From Parcubacteria group bacterium (GTDB lineage: Bacteria; Patescibacteriota; JABMPQ01), in the NCBI GenBank assembly GCA_013202585.1, contig JABMPQ010000008.1:1-45210 (forward strand): a DNA stretch of 45,210 nucleotides, given 5' to 3'. The notes beneath the pieces are model-generated. The model did no database searches. It saw nothing but the letters and a program-made list of their open reading frames with translations, and was not told the DNA's origin. The translations under genes were made by a program, and so were the position numbers. Positions 9,561 through 19,000 of the stretch are shown one piece after another. Numbering within the stretch: the stretch's first letter is position 1; each line of letters opens with the position of its first letter.

Positions 9561-10763
9561 TTAAACTTCTTCAAGAATTTCTTTGACTTGTGGCGCTAAC
9601 TGTGACCACTGCATGGACTTAACCCGTTCGTGACCAGCCGTAAATTTATCTGCCGATTGCTGGTTAGTCAGGATCACCTTCAAAACACGCGCCAAATCAG
9701 CTGGATTATCAGGCTTTGCCATAGTACCCAAGCCCCGTAGCAACTCTTTCCTAACACCTACATTTGACGTGACCACCGGTTTATTCAAATAGAGAGCCTG
9801 TACCACGCGCGATGAAGACTTTGCTCTATTGGTAAGACTATCATCAACCGGATCTACTACCACATCCGCTAACTCTATCAGGGAACGAACTTCAGCTAGC
9901 TGATAACGACCATAAAAGATTATTTTATCAGCTACTTTTAGTTTTTTGGCTAAATCCTCTAGCTGTTTTCGATCTTCGCCTGAGCCAGCCAGCACTAACA
10001 CTACCTGTTCAAGATCATTAACTAAGACACTTAGTGATTTTAATAAAATATCTAGCCGATGACCAGAGCTGATACTCAAACTACCACAATAAAGTACTAT
10101 TTTAGTATCAGGCTTCAGATTATGTTTTTGTAAAAATCCGGCGTGGCTAAACAATATTTTGTTCTTACTAATATCAGATAAGCCCGTAGGAACATAAAAT
10201 ATTTTATCAGCTGGCACGCCTGATTTACAGTAATGCTCCTTTAAGAAGGGGGAGCAAGCAATAATGGCCGAGCTAAACTTTACTCCTAACTTTTCGGTCA
10301 TCCTTAAAACCCACCGCTGCAATTTACTTTGAGTCTTATTGGCTTCAACCTCCAAGTCATCAGAATCTAAGACTATTTTTTTGCGCCTAAGCAGCTTCAC
10401 TAATATCGCTGGCAACAAATTCTGCGGGTGTGGTTTAACAACATAAATAATATCGCCCTTAGAGCGAAATAAGCTTGCAAATATTTTCAAGGTTGACCAC
10501 ACGACTGTGACAACTAAACTAATTCCTGAGCGATATTCTTTACTGCCACCCTCCTTTTTAGTCACCGCCATTTGTCCGACATATTTTACCGCCAAGCCAT
10601 CCTGCTCAAATACCTTCTTGTCAGCCCTTTTATAATCATGATGAAGAGCAATAATCTCACTCTTGATATCAAACTGCCTCTTCAGCTCTCGCAAGAGGGG
10701 AATAATCCGCCCTACCATCGTCGAACTCTCCAAGCTTTGACTAGCGACAACTGTTAATTTCAT
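9561..10763 (-). CDS. Glycosyltransferase family 4
   Basis: Start reassigned to ATG at 10761-10763 (MKLTVVASQSLESS), giving an ATGA overlap with the upstream gene. 'ILFSHAGFLQKHNLKPDTKIVLYCGSLSISSGHRLDILLKSL' is GT4-like. Confidence 0.85.
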   Translation of the reverse strand: MKLTVVASQSLESSTMVGRIIPLLRELKRQFDIKSEIIALHHDYKRADKKVFEQDGLAVKYVGQMAVTKKEGGSKEYRSGISLVVTVVWSTLKIFASLFRSKGDIIYVVKPHPQNLLPAILVKLLRRKKIVLDSDDLEVEANKTQSKLQRWVLRMTEKLGVKFSSAIIACSPFLKEHYCKSGVPADKIFYVPTGLSDISKNKILFSHAGFLQKHNLKPDTKIVLYCGSLSISSGHRLDILLKSLSVLVNDLEQVVLVLAGSGEDRKQLEDLAKKLKVADKIIFYGRYQLAEVRSLIELADVVVDPVDDSLTNRAKSSSRVVQALYLNKPVVTSNVGVRKELLRGLGTMAKPDNPADLARVLKVILTNQQSADKFTAGHERVKSMQWSQLAPQVKEILEEV

Positions 10764-11821
10764 GATTTCGGGATTAAATCCTGAAAAACTTGTTGATACT
10801 TTTGGACAATAGTGCCCCAACTGTAATTATCTTTGACAAACTGCCTGGCCTGGCGACCAAATTGCACCCTAGTATTATCGTCAGTTAATAAGCCATTTAT
10901 AACTTGTAAATACTGCGCTATATCTTGCGATTTTACTAACAAACCATTGCCTTTATGCTGAATAGCATCCTTTATTCCTTCCATGTCAGAAGCTACTACT
11001 GGCAATTCATGGGCAGCTGCTTCCAGGGCCACGATACCAAAGCCTTCCATGTCGCCCGGAACTTTTATATTAGGCATAATAAAAATGTCAGAATTACTAT
11101 ATATGATCCTCAGTTCATCGTCTGACACTCTCCCCAAAGCAAAAATTCGATCGGCCACTTTTTGTTTGTCAGCCGCTTGCAATATTTTTTCTTTATCCTC
11201 GCCGTCGCCCACAATAACGTAAATCACATTTTTCTCTAATCCTGGCAGGACATTCTCGATGAACCATTGTACACCCTTCCTTTTAACTAACCGGCCAACT
11301 GTTAGTAGGACTTTTTTCTGAGATAAATCGGTTTTCAATATCTTCTCCAAATCGCCACGAGATCGCTCAACAGCCTCGGGCAAATCAATACCGATCGGAA
11401 CAATGACAGTATTAGGGAAACCGTTATTTTTAGCTTCTGTTTCTGTTTGTCGGCTGATACAAATGTACTGGTCAAACTTTTTGCCAAAGTACTTGATATA
11501 GGATTGATAAATTTTAGATTGATAAGTAATATCCAGTCCGTGCAAAGTAACCGCCACTGGTTTTTTAGATAATTTTTTGATCACCCAGCCAACAATAGAT
11601 AAAACTGGATCACCAATATGAACCACGTCCACCTTCCGAGCTATAATCAACCCCTTAATTAGAGCCCAAGGAATAAAAAAAGGTAAGTTTTTCTTACCTC
11701 TCTTATTGGCAATAATAAATGCATCAGCAATCTTAGAAAAATTGCTAGTTACCTGATAGCTGAGATTTTCCATTCCTCCCGTTACTGGCGGATATGTTCT
11801 GGTAATGAATAAAGTTTTCAT
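10760..11821 (-). CDS. Glycosyltransferase family 4 (PimB-like)
   Basis: 'TRTYPPVTGGMENLSYQVTSNF', 'LLTVGRLVKRKGVQWFIENVLPGL', 'EGFGIVALEAAAHELPVVASDMEGIKDAI'. Confidence 0.92.
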   Translation of the reverse strand: MKTLFITRTYPPVTGGMENLSYQVTSNFSKIADAFIIANKRGKKNLPFFIPWALIKGLIIARKVDVVHIGDPVLSIVGWVIKKLSKKPVAVTLHGLDITYQSKIYQSYIKYFGKKFDQYICISRQTETEAKNNGFPNTVIVPIGIDLPEAVERSRGDLEKILKTDLSQKKVLLTVGRLVKRKGVQWFIENVLPGLEKNVIYVIVGDGEDKEKILQAADKQKVADRIFALGRVSDDELRIIYSNSDIFIMPNIKVPGDMEGFGIVALEAAAHELPVVASDMEGIKDAIQHKGNGLLVKSQDIAQYLQVINGLLTDDNTRVQFGRQARQFVKDNYSWGTIVQKYQQVFQDLIPKS

Positions 11822-12771
11822 CTTTCATATAACCTTTTTTTCTGATAATAAAGGACTTCTTCTTGAATATTGCGTTGCCGGCCTAACATGTCAGCCACTA
11901 GAGCTAAAATCCAAAGCAAAAAGCCTAATATTAAAGCCACTGCCCCAACTATTATTAAGCTCTGGTAGGGAGAGGTGCCGCCCGTCTGACACCAATGCAC
12001 AAACACGAAGGTGATTATGGCTACACCCATGAGAAAAATCACCGAGCCAATCGCTCCAAAAAATTTCAACGGCTTGTAATCCCGCAGGGCTCTAACGATA
12101 ATAGCGGTCGTTTTCCAACCATAAGTAAAAAGATTATTCGCTACCCGCGACTTGCCATGTTCCCGCACCCCTCTTACTTTACAAGGCACTTCTTTCATTA
12201 CTAAGCCTTTCTTGGCTAGATCAATAAAGCTTTCCTGAGTATAAGTGAAAACACCGAATAAATTTAGACGCATAGCTGCTTCCTGAGAATAAGCCCGAAA
12301 TCCACAAGAAACATCCGTGAACTTTTGTTTAGTAATAAAGTTGATTATTTTTACCATTAACTTATTGCCAAACTTTTTTAATGCCGGCATTTTTGGCACT
12401 AAATCTTTTTCCTTAAAACGACTACAGGTTACAAAATCTGCTTTGCCTTGCAAAATAGGGGAGGCTAATTTGGAAATATCCTGCGGATTAAACTGACCAT
12501 CAGCATCAATATTAACAATCACGTTGGCCTTTCTCCTCAACGCTTCTTTCATTCCCACTGTAAAAGCGCCACCTACTCCTTGATTTTGCTTCAGGCTAAC
12601 AACTACTGCTCCCGCTTCCTGAGCTAGCTTGGCAGTCTGGTCAGTTGAGCCATCATTGATAACTACGACTTCTACCTGATCAACTCCCGCCAAATCACGC
12701 GGGATCTTATTGATCACCGTCGCGATCGTCTTAGCTTCATTGTAAGCCGGGATTATGACTACTAATTTCAT
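11818..12771 (-). CDS. Glycosyltransferase family 2 (polyprenyl-phosphate glycosyltransferase, DPM1/ArnC-like) with C-terminal TM helices
   Basis: 'LVVIIPAYNEAKTIATVINKIP', 'VVINDGSTDQTAKLAQ', 'VIVNIDADGQFNPQDI'; two C-terminal hydrophobic helices. Confidence 0.92.
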   Translation of the reverse strand: MKLVVIIPAYNEAKTIATVINKIPRDLAGVDQVEVVVINDGSTDQTAKLAQEAGAVVVSLKQNQGVGGAFTVGMKEALRRKANVIVNIDADGQFNPQDISKLASPILQGKADFVTCSRFKEKDLVPKMPALKKFGNKLMVKIINFITKQKFTDVSCGFRAYSQEAAMRLNLFGVFTYTQESFIDLAKKGLVMKEVPCKVRGVREHGKSRVANNLFTYGWKTTAIIVRALRDYKPLKFFGAIGSVIFLMGVAIITFVFVHWCQTGGTSPYQSLIIVGAVALILGFLLWILALVADMLGRQRNIQEEVLYYQKKRLYER

Positions 12772-12787
12772 TTTGACTATTATTAAT

Positions 12788-14071
12788 TTAGCGGCCGATG
12801 CCTTGATAATCTACTTTCGACTTAGCAAAGCTGTCTTTATCGAGGCAATTTTTACCATCAACAACGGCTAAAATATTATTCTTTTCCAAATCAGCTACAC
12901 TCAAACCCTTAAATTCATCATGGTCAGTAGCGATCACTAAACAATCTGATTTCTTTAATACGTCTGCCAAGCTACTGGCGTTCGATTCATCTTTAACATA
13001 GGGGTCGTAAATGTGCAGCTCAGCTCCTACTTTTTTCAACAAATCAATAATCTCATAGGCTGGTGACTCCCGTGTATCACTGATATTTTTTTTGTAGGCC
13101 AAGCCTAAAATTCCAATATTAGTTCCCTTGATTGATTTTTGATGGTCATTGAGAGCTTGCGTAATCAAATCAACTGTAAAAGTTGGCATATAATTATTAA
13201 TTTCCCGGGCCAAGCGCAAAAACTCATGCGTGAAGCCGCTAGCTTTAGCTCGCTCAATCAGATAATAAGGATCAACTGGGATACAATGTCCGCCCACCCC
13301 ACAGCTCGGATAATGAGCCAAAAAGCTGAATGGTTTGGTGGAAGCACCATTGATCACGTCCACAATGTCAATATCCATTTTATTGAATGACTGAGCCAAT
13401 TCATTAACGAAAGCAATATTTATATCACGAAAAGAGTTCTCAACAATTTTTACAGCCTCAGCTTCTTTCAGTGACTTCATCATCATTACTTTACCTTCGA
13501 GAATTTCCTCATAAAAATCCTTGGCGACTTTAGCGCTGGTTTTATTAATTCCTCCCACCACGCGGGGAATGTTAATCACCGTCCATTTTTCATTACCAGG
13601 ATCAATTCGCTCCGGACAATGAGCCAAATGAAAATCTTTACCAGCCTTAAGGCCCGACTCCTCTAAAATAGGCTTTACCACTTCAATAGACACGCCGGGA
13701 TTTACCGTTGACTCCAAGACAACTAGCTGACCTTTTTTAAGATATTTAGCCACTGATTGACTAGCGCTTTTAACTGGTCCCAGGTTTGGCAGATAACTAT
13801 CGCTGACGGGAGTAGGAACACAGATGATAATAACTTGGGCATCAGCTATATTTTTAAAATCTTCTGCTGCCTTAATCTTCTTTTTTTTAATTTCTTCACC
13901 TAAATGTCCCGGCTCTATTGCTATTGGAGCTACACCTTTATTAATGCTGGCAATAGTCTCTTTATTGATATCAATGCCCTCAACCTGCCAGCCTTTGCGC
14001 GAACACAAACAAGCTAGAGGCAAGCCAACATACCCCAATCCGACTATGGCAACTGTCTTATTTTCTATCAT
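12788..14071 (-). CDS. Nucleotide-sugar dehydrogenase (UDP-N-acetyl-D-mannosamine/UDP-sugar dehydrogenase family)
   Basis: 'VAIVGLGYVGLPLACLCSRKG', 'VVLESTVNPGVS', 'PCGVGGHCIPVDPYYL'-like motif (PSCGVGGHCIPVDPYYLIERA), 'ILGLAYKKNISDTRESPAYEIIDLL'. Confidence 0.93.
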   Translation of the reverse strand: MIENKTVAIVGLGYVGLPLACLCSRKGWQVEGIDINKETIASINKGVAPIAIEPGHLGEEIKKKKIKAAEDFKNIADAQVIIICVPTPVSDSYLPNLGPVKSASQSVAKYLKKGQLVVLESTVNPGVSIEVVKPILEESGLKAGKDFHLAHCPERIDPGNEKWTVINIPRVVGGINKTSAKVAKDFYEEILEGKVMMMKSLKEAEAVKIVENSFRDINIAFVNELAQSFNKMDIDIVDVINGASTKPFSFLAHYPSCGVGGHCIPVDPYYLIERAKASGFTHEFLRLAREINNYMPTFTVDLITQALNDHQKSIKGTNIGILGLAYKKNISDTRESPAYEIIDLLKKVGAELHIYDPYVKDESNASSLADVLKKSDCLVIATDHDEFKGLSVADLEKNNILAVVDGKNCLDKDSFAKSKVDYQGIGR

Positions 14072-14101
14072 ATTTAATGATTAATATACCCCTTTAAGAT
14101 A

Positions 14102-15571
14102 TTACTTATTGCGGCTTTTGTACACCTTAATTTTGGACTTAACTACGGCCAACTCTTCTTTAGTGAAAAACCGAGATATTAATATTAAAACCGCAAAAGT
14201 TACCAATAATAGTAAGTTATACAGAGCATCAGCTAGCGTCAAATCAGTGGCCGCATATAGCCATTTTGCGCCTAGAATTAAGGTAATGATAACTAGTAAT
14301 TTTAGCAAGCGCGACCACTCATATCTTACTTGGTAAAATCGTTGCGTGATCGCGTATGTTAGAACAACCACTAAAATAAAGCAAATCAGGGTAGTCATGG
14401 CCGCTCCCTGCATACCGTAGAGCGGCACGAGGAAATAGTTGAGCAGTAGATTGAGTCCAGCCGGGATGCCGATCATTAGCGGATAATATTTTGATTTTTC
14501 TTTAATATGGAGGCCGGGGACGAGAGCAAAGTGCAAGCCATATAAAACATAAGAAAAAGCTACTAGCGGGATAATCTGATAAGCCGGATGAAATTGCGGG
14601 TCAGCAAATAGCTTGATGATCTGGGCGCCAAATAGAGACAAGCCGAGAGCTGCCAGCGAACCGAGGAAGGCAAGGTAGGTGAGTGTCTTGGCGTAAATTT
14701 CTTTACAGTCAGGACGTGAGGCGACAGCAAACGATACCTTCGGCCAAGCCAGCTGGAAAGGGTAAACTAGTAAAATGTAAATTAGAAATCCAATCTTGTA
14801 TCCCAACGAGTAAAGACCGACTTCGGTAAAGTCAGCAAAGTGCTTAATAAAATAACGATCAGATAAATCCATGATCCACATTGCCAGCGACGCCGGGATG
14901 ACAGCCAAGCCGAAGATTGATAGTTTGCGCAGATACTGGCACGAGAAAGTAAATCGAAACGAGCGGAGAATTGTGGGCAGAAAAATAAAAGCGAGGGCGG
15001 TTTGGGCGATCAGATTACCCAAGAGGATGCCCATTACACCTAGCTGTAATTTAATAACAAAAAAAGTATTGAGTGCCAGGATAAAAGTGAATTTGATTAG
15101 TGAAAGGAGAGTAAAAGTCTTTGATCTTTCTTTTGAACGCAGAACGGCAAAAGAGAGGTTAAGGAAAATAACAACTAGGTTGGTGGCCAGAATTAAGTAT
15201 ATTAAGTTAGTTTGGCTGGAATCATCGAGAATAGCCCCCGTAAAAAACTTCGCTCCTAGGGCTAACAGTAAAGTGACGGCTGAGGCGATCGGCAGGACAA
15301 AAATATACATGGTGCCAATTAACCGCCGACGCTCCTCATCTTCTTTACAGTCCCGCTCGTGCACCTTCATGAGGGCCGAAGCAAAGCCAAGCGAAAGAAC
15401 AATATTGAGAATCAACAGAATCGTATTCAAAATCTCTAATTGACCATATTCAGCGGGGGAGAGATAGCGGGTGTAGACCGGAATCAAAACAAACCCAATC
15501 AAGCTTTGCAGAGCCGAGCCGATGAGGTAAATAAAAGAGTGTTTAAATAGTCGTTTTATTTGGTCAAACAT
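14102..15571 (-). CDS. Polysaccharide flippase (Wzx-like)
   Basis: Multi-TM; 'FIYLIGSALQSLIGFVLIPVYTRYLSPAEYGQLEILNT'. Confidence 0.9.
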   Translation of the reverse strand: MFDQIKRLFKHSFIYLIGSALQSLIGFVLIPVYTRYLSPAEYGQLEILNTILLILNIVLSLGFASALMKVHERDCKEDEERRRLIGTMYIFVLPIASAVTLLLALGAKFFTGAILDDSSQTNLIYLILATNLVVIFLNLSFAVLRSKERSKTFTLLSLIKFTFILALNTFFVIKLQLGVMGILLGNLIAQTALAFIFLPTILRSFRFTFSCQYLRKLSIFGLAVIPASLAMWIMDLSDRYFIKHFADFTEVGLYSLGYKIGFLIYILLVYPFQLAWPKVSFAVASRPDCKEIYAKTLTYLAFLGSLAALGLSLFGAQIIKLFADPQFHPAYQIIPLVAFSYVLYGLHFALVPGLHIKEKSKYYPLMIGIPAGLNLLLNYFLVPLYGMQGAAMTTLICFILVVVLTYAITQRFYQVRYEWSRLLKLLVIITLILGAKWLYAATDLTLADALYNLLLLVTFAVLILISRFFTKEELAVVKSKIKVYKSRNK

Positions 15572-15641
15572 ACTAAGATTTTAGCAAGATTAGGGGAAAA
15601 AGAGAATGGGATTAGGGAGAGAGTAATCCAGCCGCCAAACC

Positions 15642-15670
15642 TTGACATTATATTATAATCATGCTATTGT
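15642..15670 (+). promoter_or_regulatory. Sigma70-type promoter with extended -10
   Basis: TTGACA (15642-15647), 17-nt spacer, TATTGT (15665-15670) preceded by TGC. Confidence 0.6.
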
Positions 15671-15746
15671 GGTAATAAGCCTGATCCGTGGTGGAACAGG
15701 TACAACCACAGGCCGTAGTGAGCCTACTTCGAAAGGAGAAATCACG

Positions 15747-16148
15747 ATGTATAAAAGATTCAGTATCGTAAACCAAGCGCAACTGGTAAAACTGCTGGAG
15801 AAGAAGGGGTTGCACGAATACGGAGGTCTCCAGGAACTGCTACGGTTCCTGTACGAGATCCAACTCCTGGCTCTGCTAGGAGAAACCAATTACAAGGGTG
15901 CGGCCCTGGATCAAGATGGGTCTATGGAAAGGTTTTTCAGCGGAGACACAAAGGAGCATAAGAAGCTCACCGAGGCTCTGGGGGAGGCTCACCGGGTTTC
16001 AGTGTACATCCGGAAGCCGACAACAGATCCCGGGGGGTATTTCATTCAGGCAGACCTGATGTTCCATCACAGGGGCAAGAGAGAATCTTTCTACACCTTA
16101 AAGGTATGGTCCTCGGTCAGCGGATCTCTGCTCACGGACATACTCTAA
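15747..16148 (+). CDS. Orphan protein of unknown function (134 aa)
   Basis: Start set at ATG 15747 with strong SD (GAAAGGAG, 15731-15738); own promoter and terminator; GC-richer codons than neighbours. No family recognised. Confidence 0.75.
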   Translation: MYKRFSIVNQAQLVKLLEKKGLHEYGGLQELLRFLYEIQLLALLGETNYKGAALDQDGSMERFFSGDTKEHKKLTEALGEAHRVSVYIRKPTTDPGGYFIQADLMFHHRGKRESFYTLKVWSSVSGSLLTDIL

Positions 16149-16189
16149 AAACCCCTTTCTACCTCGAACCTTCACAACGCTAGTACACA

Positions 16190-16217
16190 AGAGATCTCCA
16201 CCCGGATCTCTTTTTTT
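16190..16217 (+). terminator. Rho-independent terminator of the orphan gene
   Basis: AGAGATC (16190-16196) / GATCTCT (16205-16211) followed by a T-run. Confidence 0.8.
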
Positions 16218-16271
16218 ATTAGCAAATCAACGCCCCATAACTCAATCTCCTCTACCCCAATCCCTGATCTT

Positions 16272-16291
16272 TGCTACAATGTGGGTATAAT
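16272..16291 (+). promoter_or_regulatory. Probable extended -10 / -10 elements for the UDP-galactopyranose mutase gene
   Basis: TGCTACAAT (16272-16280) and TATAAT (16286-16291) just upstream of ATG 16304; no clear -35. Confidence 0.4.
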
Positions 16292-16303
16292 TTCACGCAT
16301 AAA

Positions 16304-17410
16304 ATGCCTACTAAAAATATTCTTATCGTCGGCGCCGGCATCACTGGTATTACCTTAGCTGAGCGCTGCGCCCAAGCTGGCCACCAAGTCACCGTGATTG
16401 AAAAAAGAAAAGAGATTGGCGGTAATTGCTACGATTACCAAGATAAAAACAGGATTACCATCCACAAATATGGTCCTCACATTTTTCACACTGATAATCA
16501 GGAGGTTTGGGATTATTTGTCGGGATTTACCGACTGGCATCATTACGAACATCAAGTCTTAGGATCAATCGACGGTCAGCTGATACCAATTCCTTTTAAC
16601 CTCAATACGTTGCATCAGGTTTTTCCGACTGAGCAAGCAGAAAGGCTAGAGAAAAAATTACTGGCAGAATTTTCCCCGGGCGAGAAAGTGCCAATTTTAC
16701 AACTCCGGCAAACCAAAGATAAAGATCTCAAATTAATCGCCGATTTCGTCTACGAGAAAATATTCCTTAACTATACTAAGAAGCAATGGGGACTTGAACC
16801 AGAGGAAATCGATCCGGAAGTTACCGGCCGAGTACCGATTCTAATCTCGCGCGACAACCGCTACTTTCAAGACAAATATCAGGGTATTCCCAGTGCTGGC
16901 TACACTAAGATGCTGGCCAAAATGCTAGAGCAGCAAAACATAACTGTTCGCCTCAATACCGACTACCAGCAACTAGCTGATCGCCAAACCTTCGACCAAA
17001 CGTTCTACACCGGACCAGTCGATGAATATTATAAATACAAACTCGGCCGACTGAAATATCGTTGCTTTAAATTCGAGCTCAAAGCAATCGCCCAAGATTC
17101 TCACCAGCCAACCGCCACTGTCAATTATCCCAACGATCACGATTACACCCGCATTACCGAATTTAAAAAATTCCTCCCGTCAACTAACAAGAAATCTACT
17201 GTAATCGGCCTTGAATATCCGGGCGAAGAGGGAATCACTGGTTGGCCTATTCTCAACGATGACAACGATAAAATTTTGCGCAAATATCAGGCAGAAGCAA
17301 AAAAATTATCTGACATCCACTTCGTTGGCCGACTAGGAGAATTCAAGTATTATGATATGGATGATGCCGTAGCCAATGCCTTGGCAATATTTAATAAACT
17401 CGGTAAATAA
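16304..17410 (+). CDS. glf: UDP-galactopyranose mutase
   Basis: Start reassigned to ATG 16304. 'ILIVGAGITGITLAERCAQAGHQVTVIEKRKEIGGNCYDY', 'YGPHIFHTDNQEVWDYL', 'TGPVDEYYKYKLGRLKYRC', 'VGRLGEFKYYDMDDAVANAL'. Confidence 0.95.
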   Translation: MPTKNILIVGAGITGITLAERCAQAGHQVTVIEKRKEIGGNCYDYQDKNRITIHKYGPHIFHTDNQEVWDYLSGFTDWHHYEHQVLGSIDGQLIPIPFNLNTLHQVFPTEQAERLEKKLLAEFSPGEKVPILQLRQTKDKDLKLIADFVYEKIFLNYTKKQWGLEPEEIDPEVTGRVPILISRDNRYFQDKYQGIPSAGYTKMLAKMLEQQNITVRLNTDYQQLADRQTFDQTFYTGPVDEYYKYKLGRLKYRCFKFELKAIAQDSHQPTATVNYPNDHDYTRITEFKKFLPSTNKKSTVIGLEYPGEEGITGWPILNDDNDKILRKYQAEAKKLSDIHFVGRLGEFKYYDMDDAVANALAIFNKLGK

Positions 17411-17411
17411 T

Positions 17412-18119
17412 ATGACAGAACCACTCATCAGCATAATAATCCCCGTCTATCAAGGCGAAAAGACCATCAAACAATGTCTTGACTCTATTTTCGCCCAAAC
17501 TTTTACTGATTTTGAGGTGATTGTGGTCAATGACGGCTCGACTGACAACACGGCTGGTATTCTGACAAAATATCGCTCGCGGATAAAATTGATCAATCAA
17601 GATAATAGCGGCAACGCCAACAGTGCTCGTAACCGAGGTTATCAAGAAGCTAGCGGGAAATATCTTCTCTTTTGCGACGATGATATTGTGATGGAGCCGA
17701 CTTTACTGCAAAAAATGCTAGATACTCTAGAACACGACCTCAGCATTTCCTACGCTTATAGCTCATTTTATTTTGGCTGGAAACAATTTAAGTTGTGGCC
17801 CTTCGACGCCGGCAAGCTTCGTCAGATGCCATATATTCATACTTGTTCGTTGATCCGCCGTGAACACTTTCCTGGCTTCGATGAAAAGATCAATAAACTC
17901 CAAGATTGGGATCTCTGGCTCACTATGTTAGCCGCCAATCATACTGGCACCTGGATCCCAGAATTCCTCTTCAAAGTCCGACCCAAAAAAGAGGGGATTA
18001 GCTCTTGGCTACCATCAGCTTTTTATAAAATTCCTTGGCAAAAATTTGGCATTAAAATAAAGTCATTGGAAAAATATCAGGCGGCAGAAAAGATTATCAA
18101 AGATAAACATAATCTGTGA
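17412..18119 (+). CDS. Glycosyltransferase family 2
   Basis: Start at ATG 17412. 'LISIIIPVYQGEKTIKQCLDSIFAQTFTDFEVIVVNDGSTDNTAGIL'. Confidence 0.92.
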   Translation: MTEPLISIIIPVYQGEKTIKQCLDSIFAQTFTDFEVIVVNDGSTDNTAGILTKYRSRIKLINQDNSGNANSARNRGYQEASGKYLLFCDDDIVMEPTLLQKMLDTLEHDLSISYAYSSFYFGWKQFKLWPFDAGKLRQMPYIHTCSLIRREHFPGFDEKINKLQDWDLWLTMLAANHTGTWIPEFLFKVRPKKEGISSWLPSAFYKIPWQKFGIKIKSLEKYQAAEKIIKDKHNL

Positions 18120-18997
18120 CCAAACCTACCCTCTCCATCATCATCGTCAACTGGAACACGAGCAAACATCTCAAATGGTGCCTGCATTACGTTTACACCC
18201 GTACCAAAGGCATCGACTTTGAAGTTTTTGTCGTGGATAACGCCTCTCGCGACAGCAGCGTAAAAATGGTCAAAGAAAATTTCCCTAACGCTAAATTAAT
18301 CCGCAATAAATCCAACGTCGGTTTTGCCAAAGCTAACAATCAAGCCATCCGCCAAGCCCAAGGAAAATATATTTTACTGCTCAACCCTGATACCAAGATA
18401 ACTGAACAAGCACTGGTAAAAATGGTGGAGTTTATGACGAAAAATGATAAAGTAGGGATATTGGGCTGTAAGCTTCTCAACCCTGATGGCACCCTGCAGC
18501 CTTCCTGCCGCAAATACCCTTCGTTGTTTTCTCAGGTAATAATTTTACTGAAATTGCACAATCTATTCCCGAATCTCAAAGCCATCCGAGATTACTATAT
18601 GCTTGACTGGCTCCACGATGAGATCAGGAAAGTTAACCAGGTGATGGGGGCCTGTTTCCTAGTGCGTCGCCAGGTTTTTGACCAAATTGGCCTGCTCGAT
18701 GAAAAATATTTCATCTGGTTTGAAGAGGTAGATTTTTGTCGACGAGCACACGCAGCCGGTTGGGATACTTACTTCACTCCGGATGCCGAAGTTATCCATG
18801 AAAAAGGGGCTGGCTTCAACCAAGTCCTCAGTCCCAAAAAGCAAACTTGGTTCAATCAAAGTCTCCTGCGCTATTTCCGTCAACATGAATCGTTTCTAGC
18901 TTATTTGATATTATTGAGTTTTTATCCGACCAGTATGTTACTGACTGTAATAGCTAGCCTCTCACGTAAACTGATTAAAAAACGAAAGGAATTTTAA
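18116..18997 (+). CDS. Glycosyltransferase family 2 (rhamnosyltransferase-like)
   Basis: 'LSIIIVNWNTSKHLKWCLHYV', 'GFAKANNQAIRQAQGKYILLLNPDT', 'GLLDEKYFIWFEEVDFCRRAHAAGW'. GTG start overlaps the previous stop. Confidence 0.93.
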   Translation: MTKPTLSIIIVNWNTSKHLKWCLHYVYTRTKGIDFEVFVVDNASRDSSVKMVKENFPNAKLIRNKSNVGFAKANNQAIRQAQGKYILLLNPDTKITEQALVKMVEFMTKNDKVGILGCKLLNPDGTLQPSCRKYPSLFSQVIILLKLHNLFPNLKAIRDYYMLDWLHDEIRKVNQVMGACFLVRRQVFDQIGLLDEKYFIWFEEVDFCRRAHAAGWDTYFTPDAEVIHEKGAGFNQVLSPKKQTWFNQSLLRYFRQHESFLAYLILLSFYPTSMLLTVIASLSRKLIKKRKEF

Positions 18998-19000
18998 TAA

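Noticed and set aside
14871-15443. 190-aa plus-strand ORF antisense to the flippase
   Set aside because: Arg/Lys/Ile-rich composition typical of antisense reading of a membrane protein gene; the flippase on the other strand is clearly real.
15677-15746. Riboswitch-like leader of the orphan gene (GTGGT...ACCAC hairpin)
   Set aside because: Only a short 5-bp stem is obvious; too weak to claim a structured regulator by eye.
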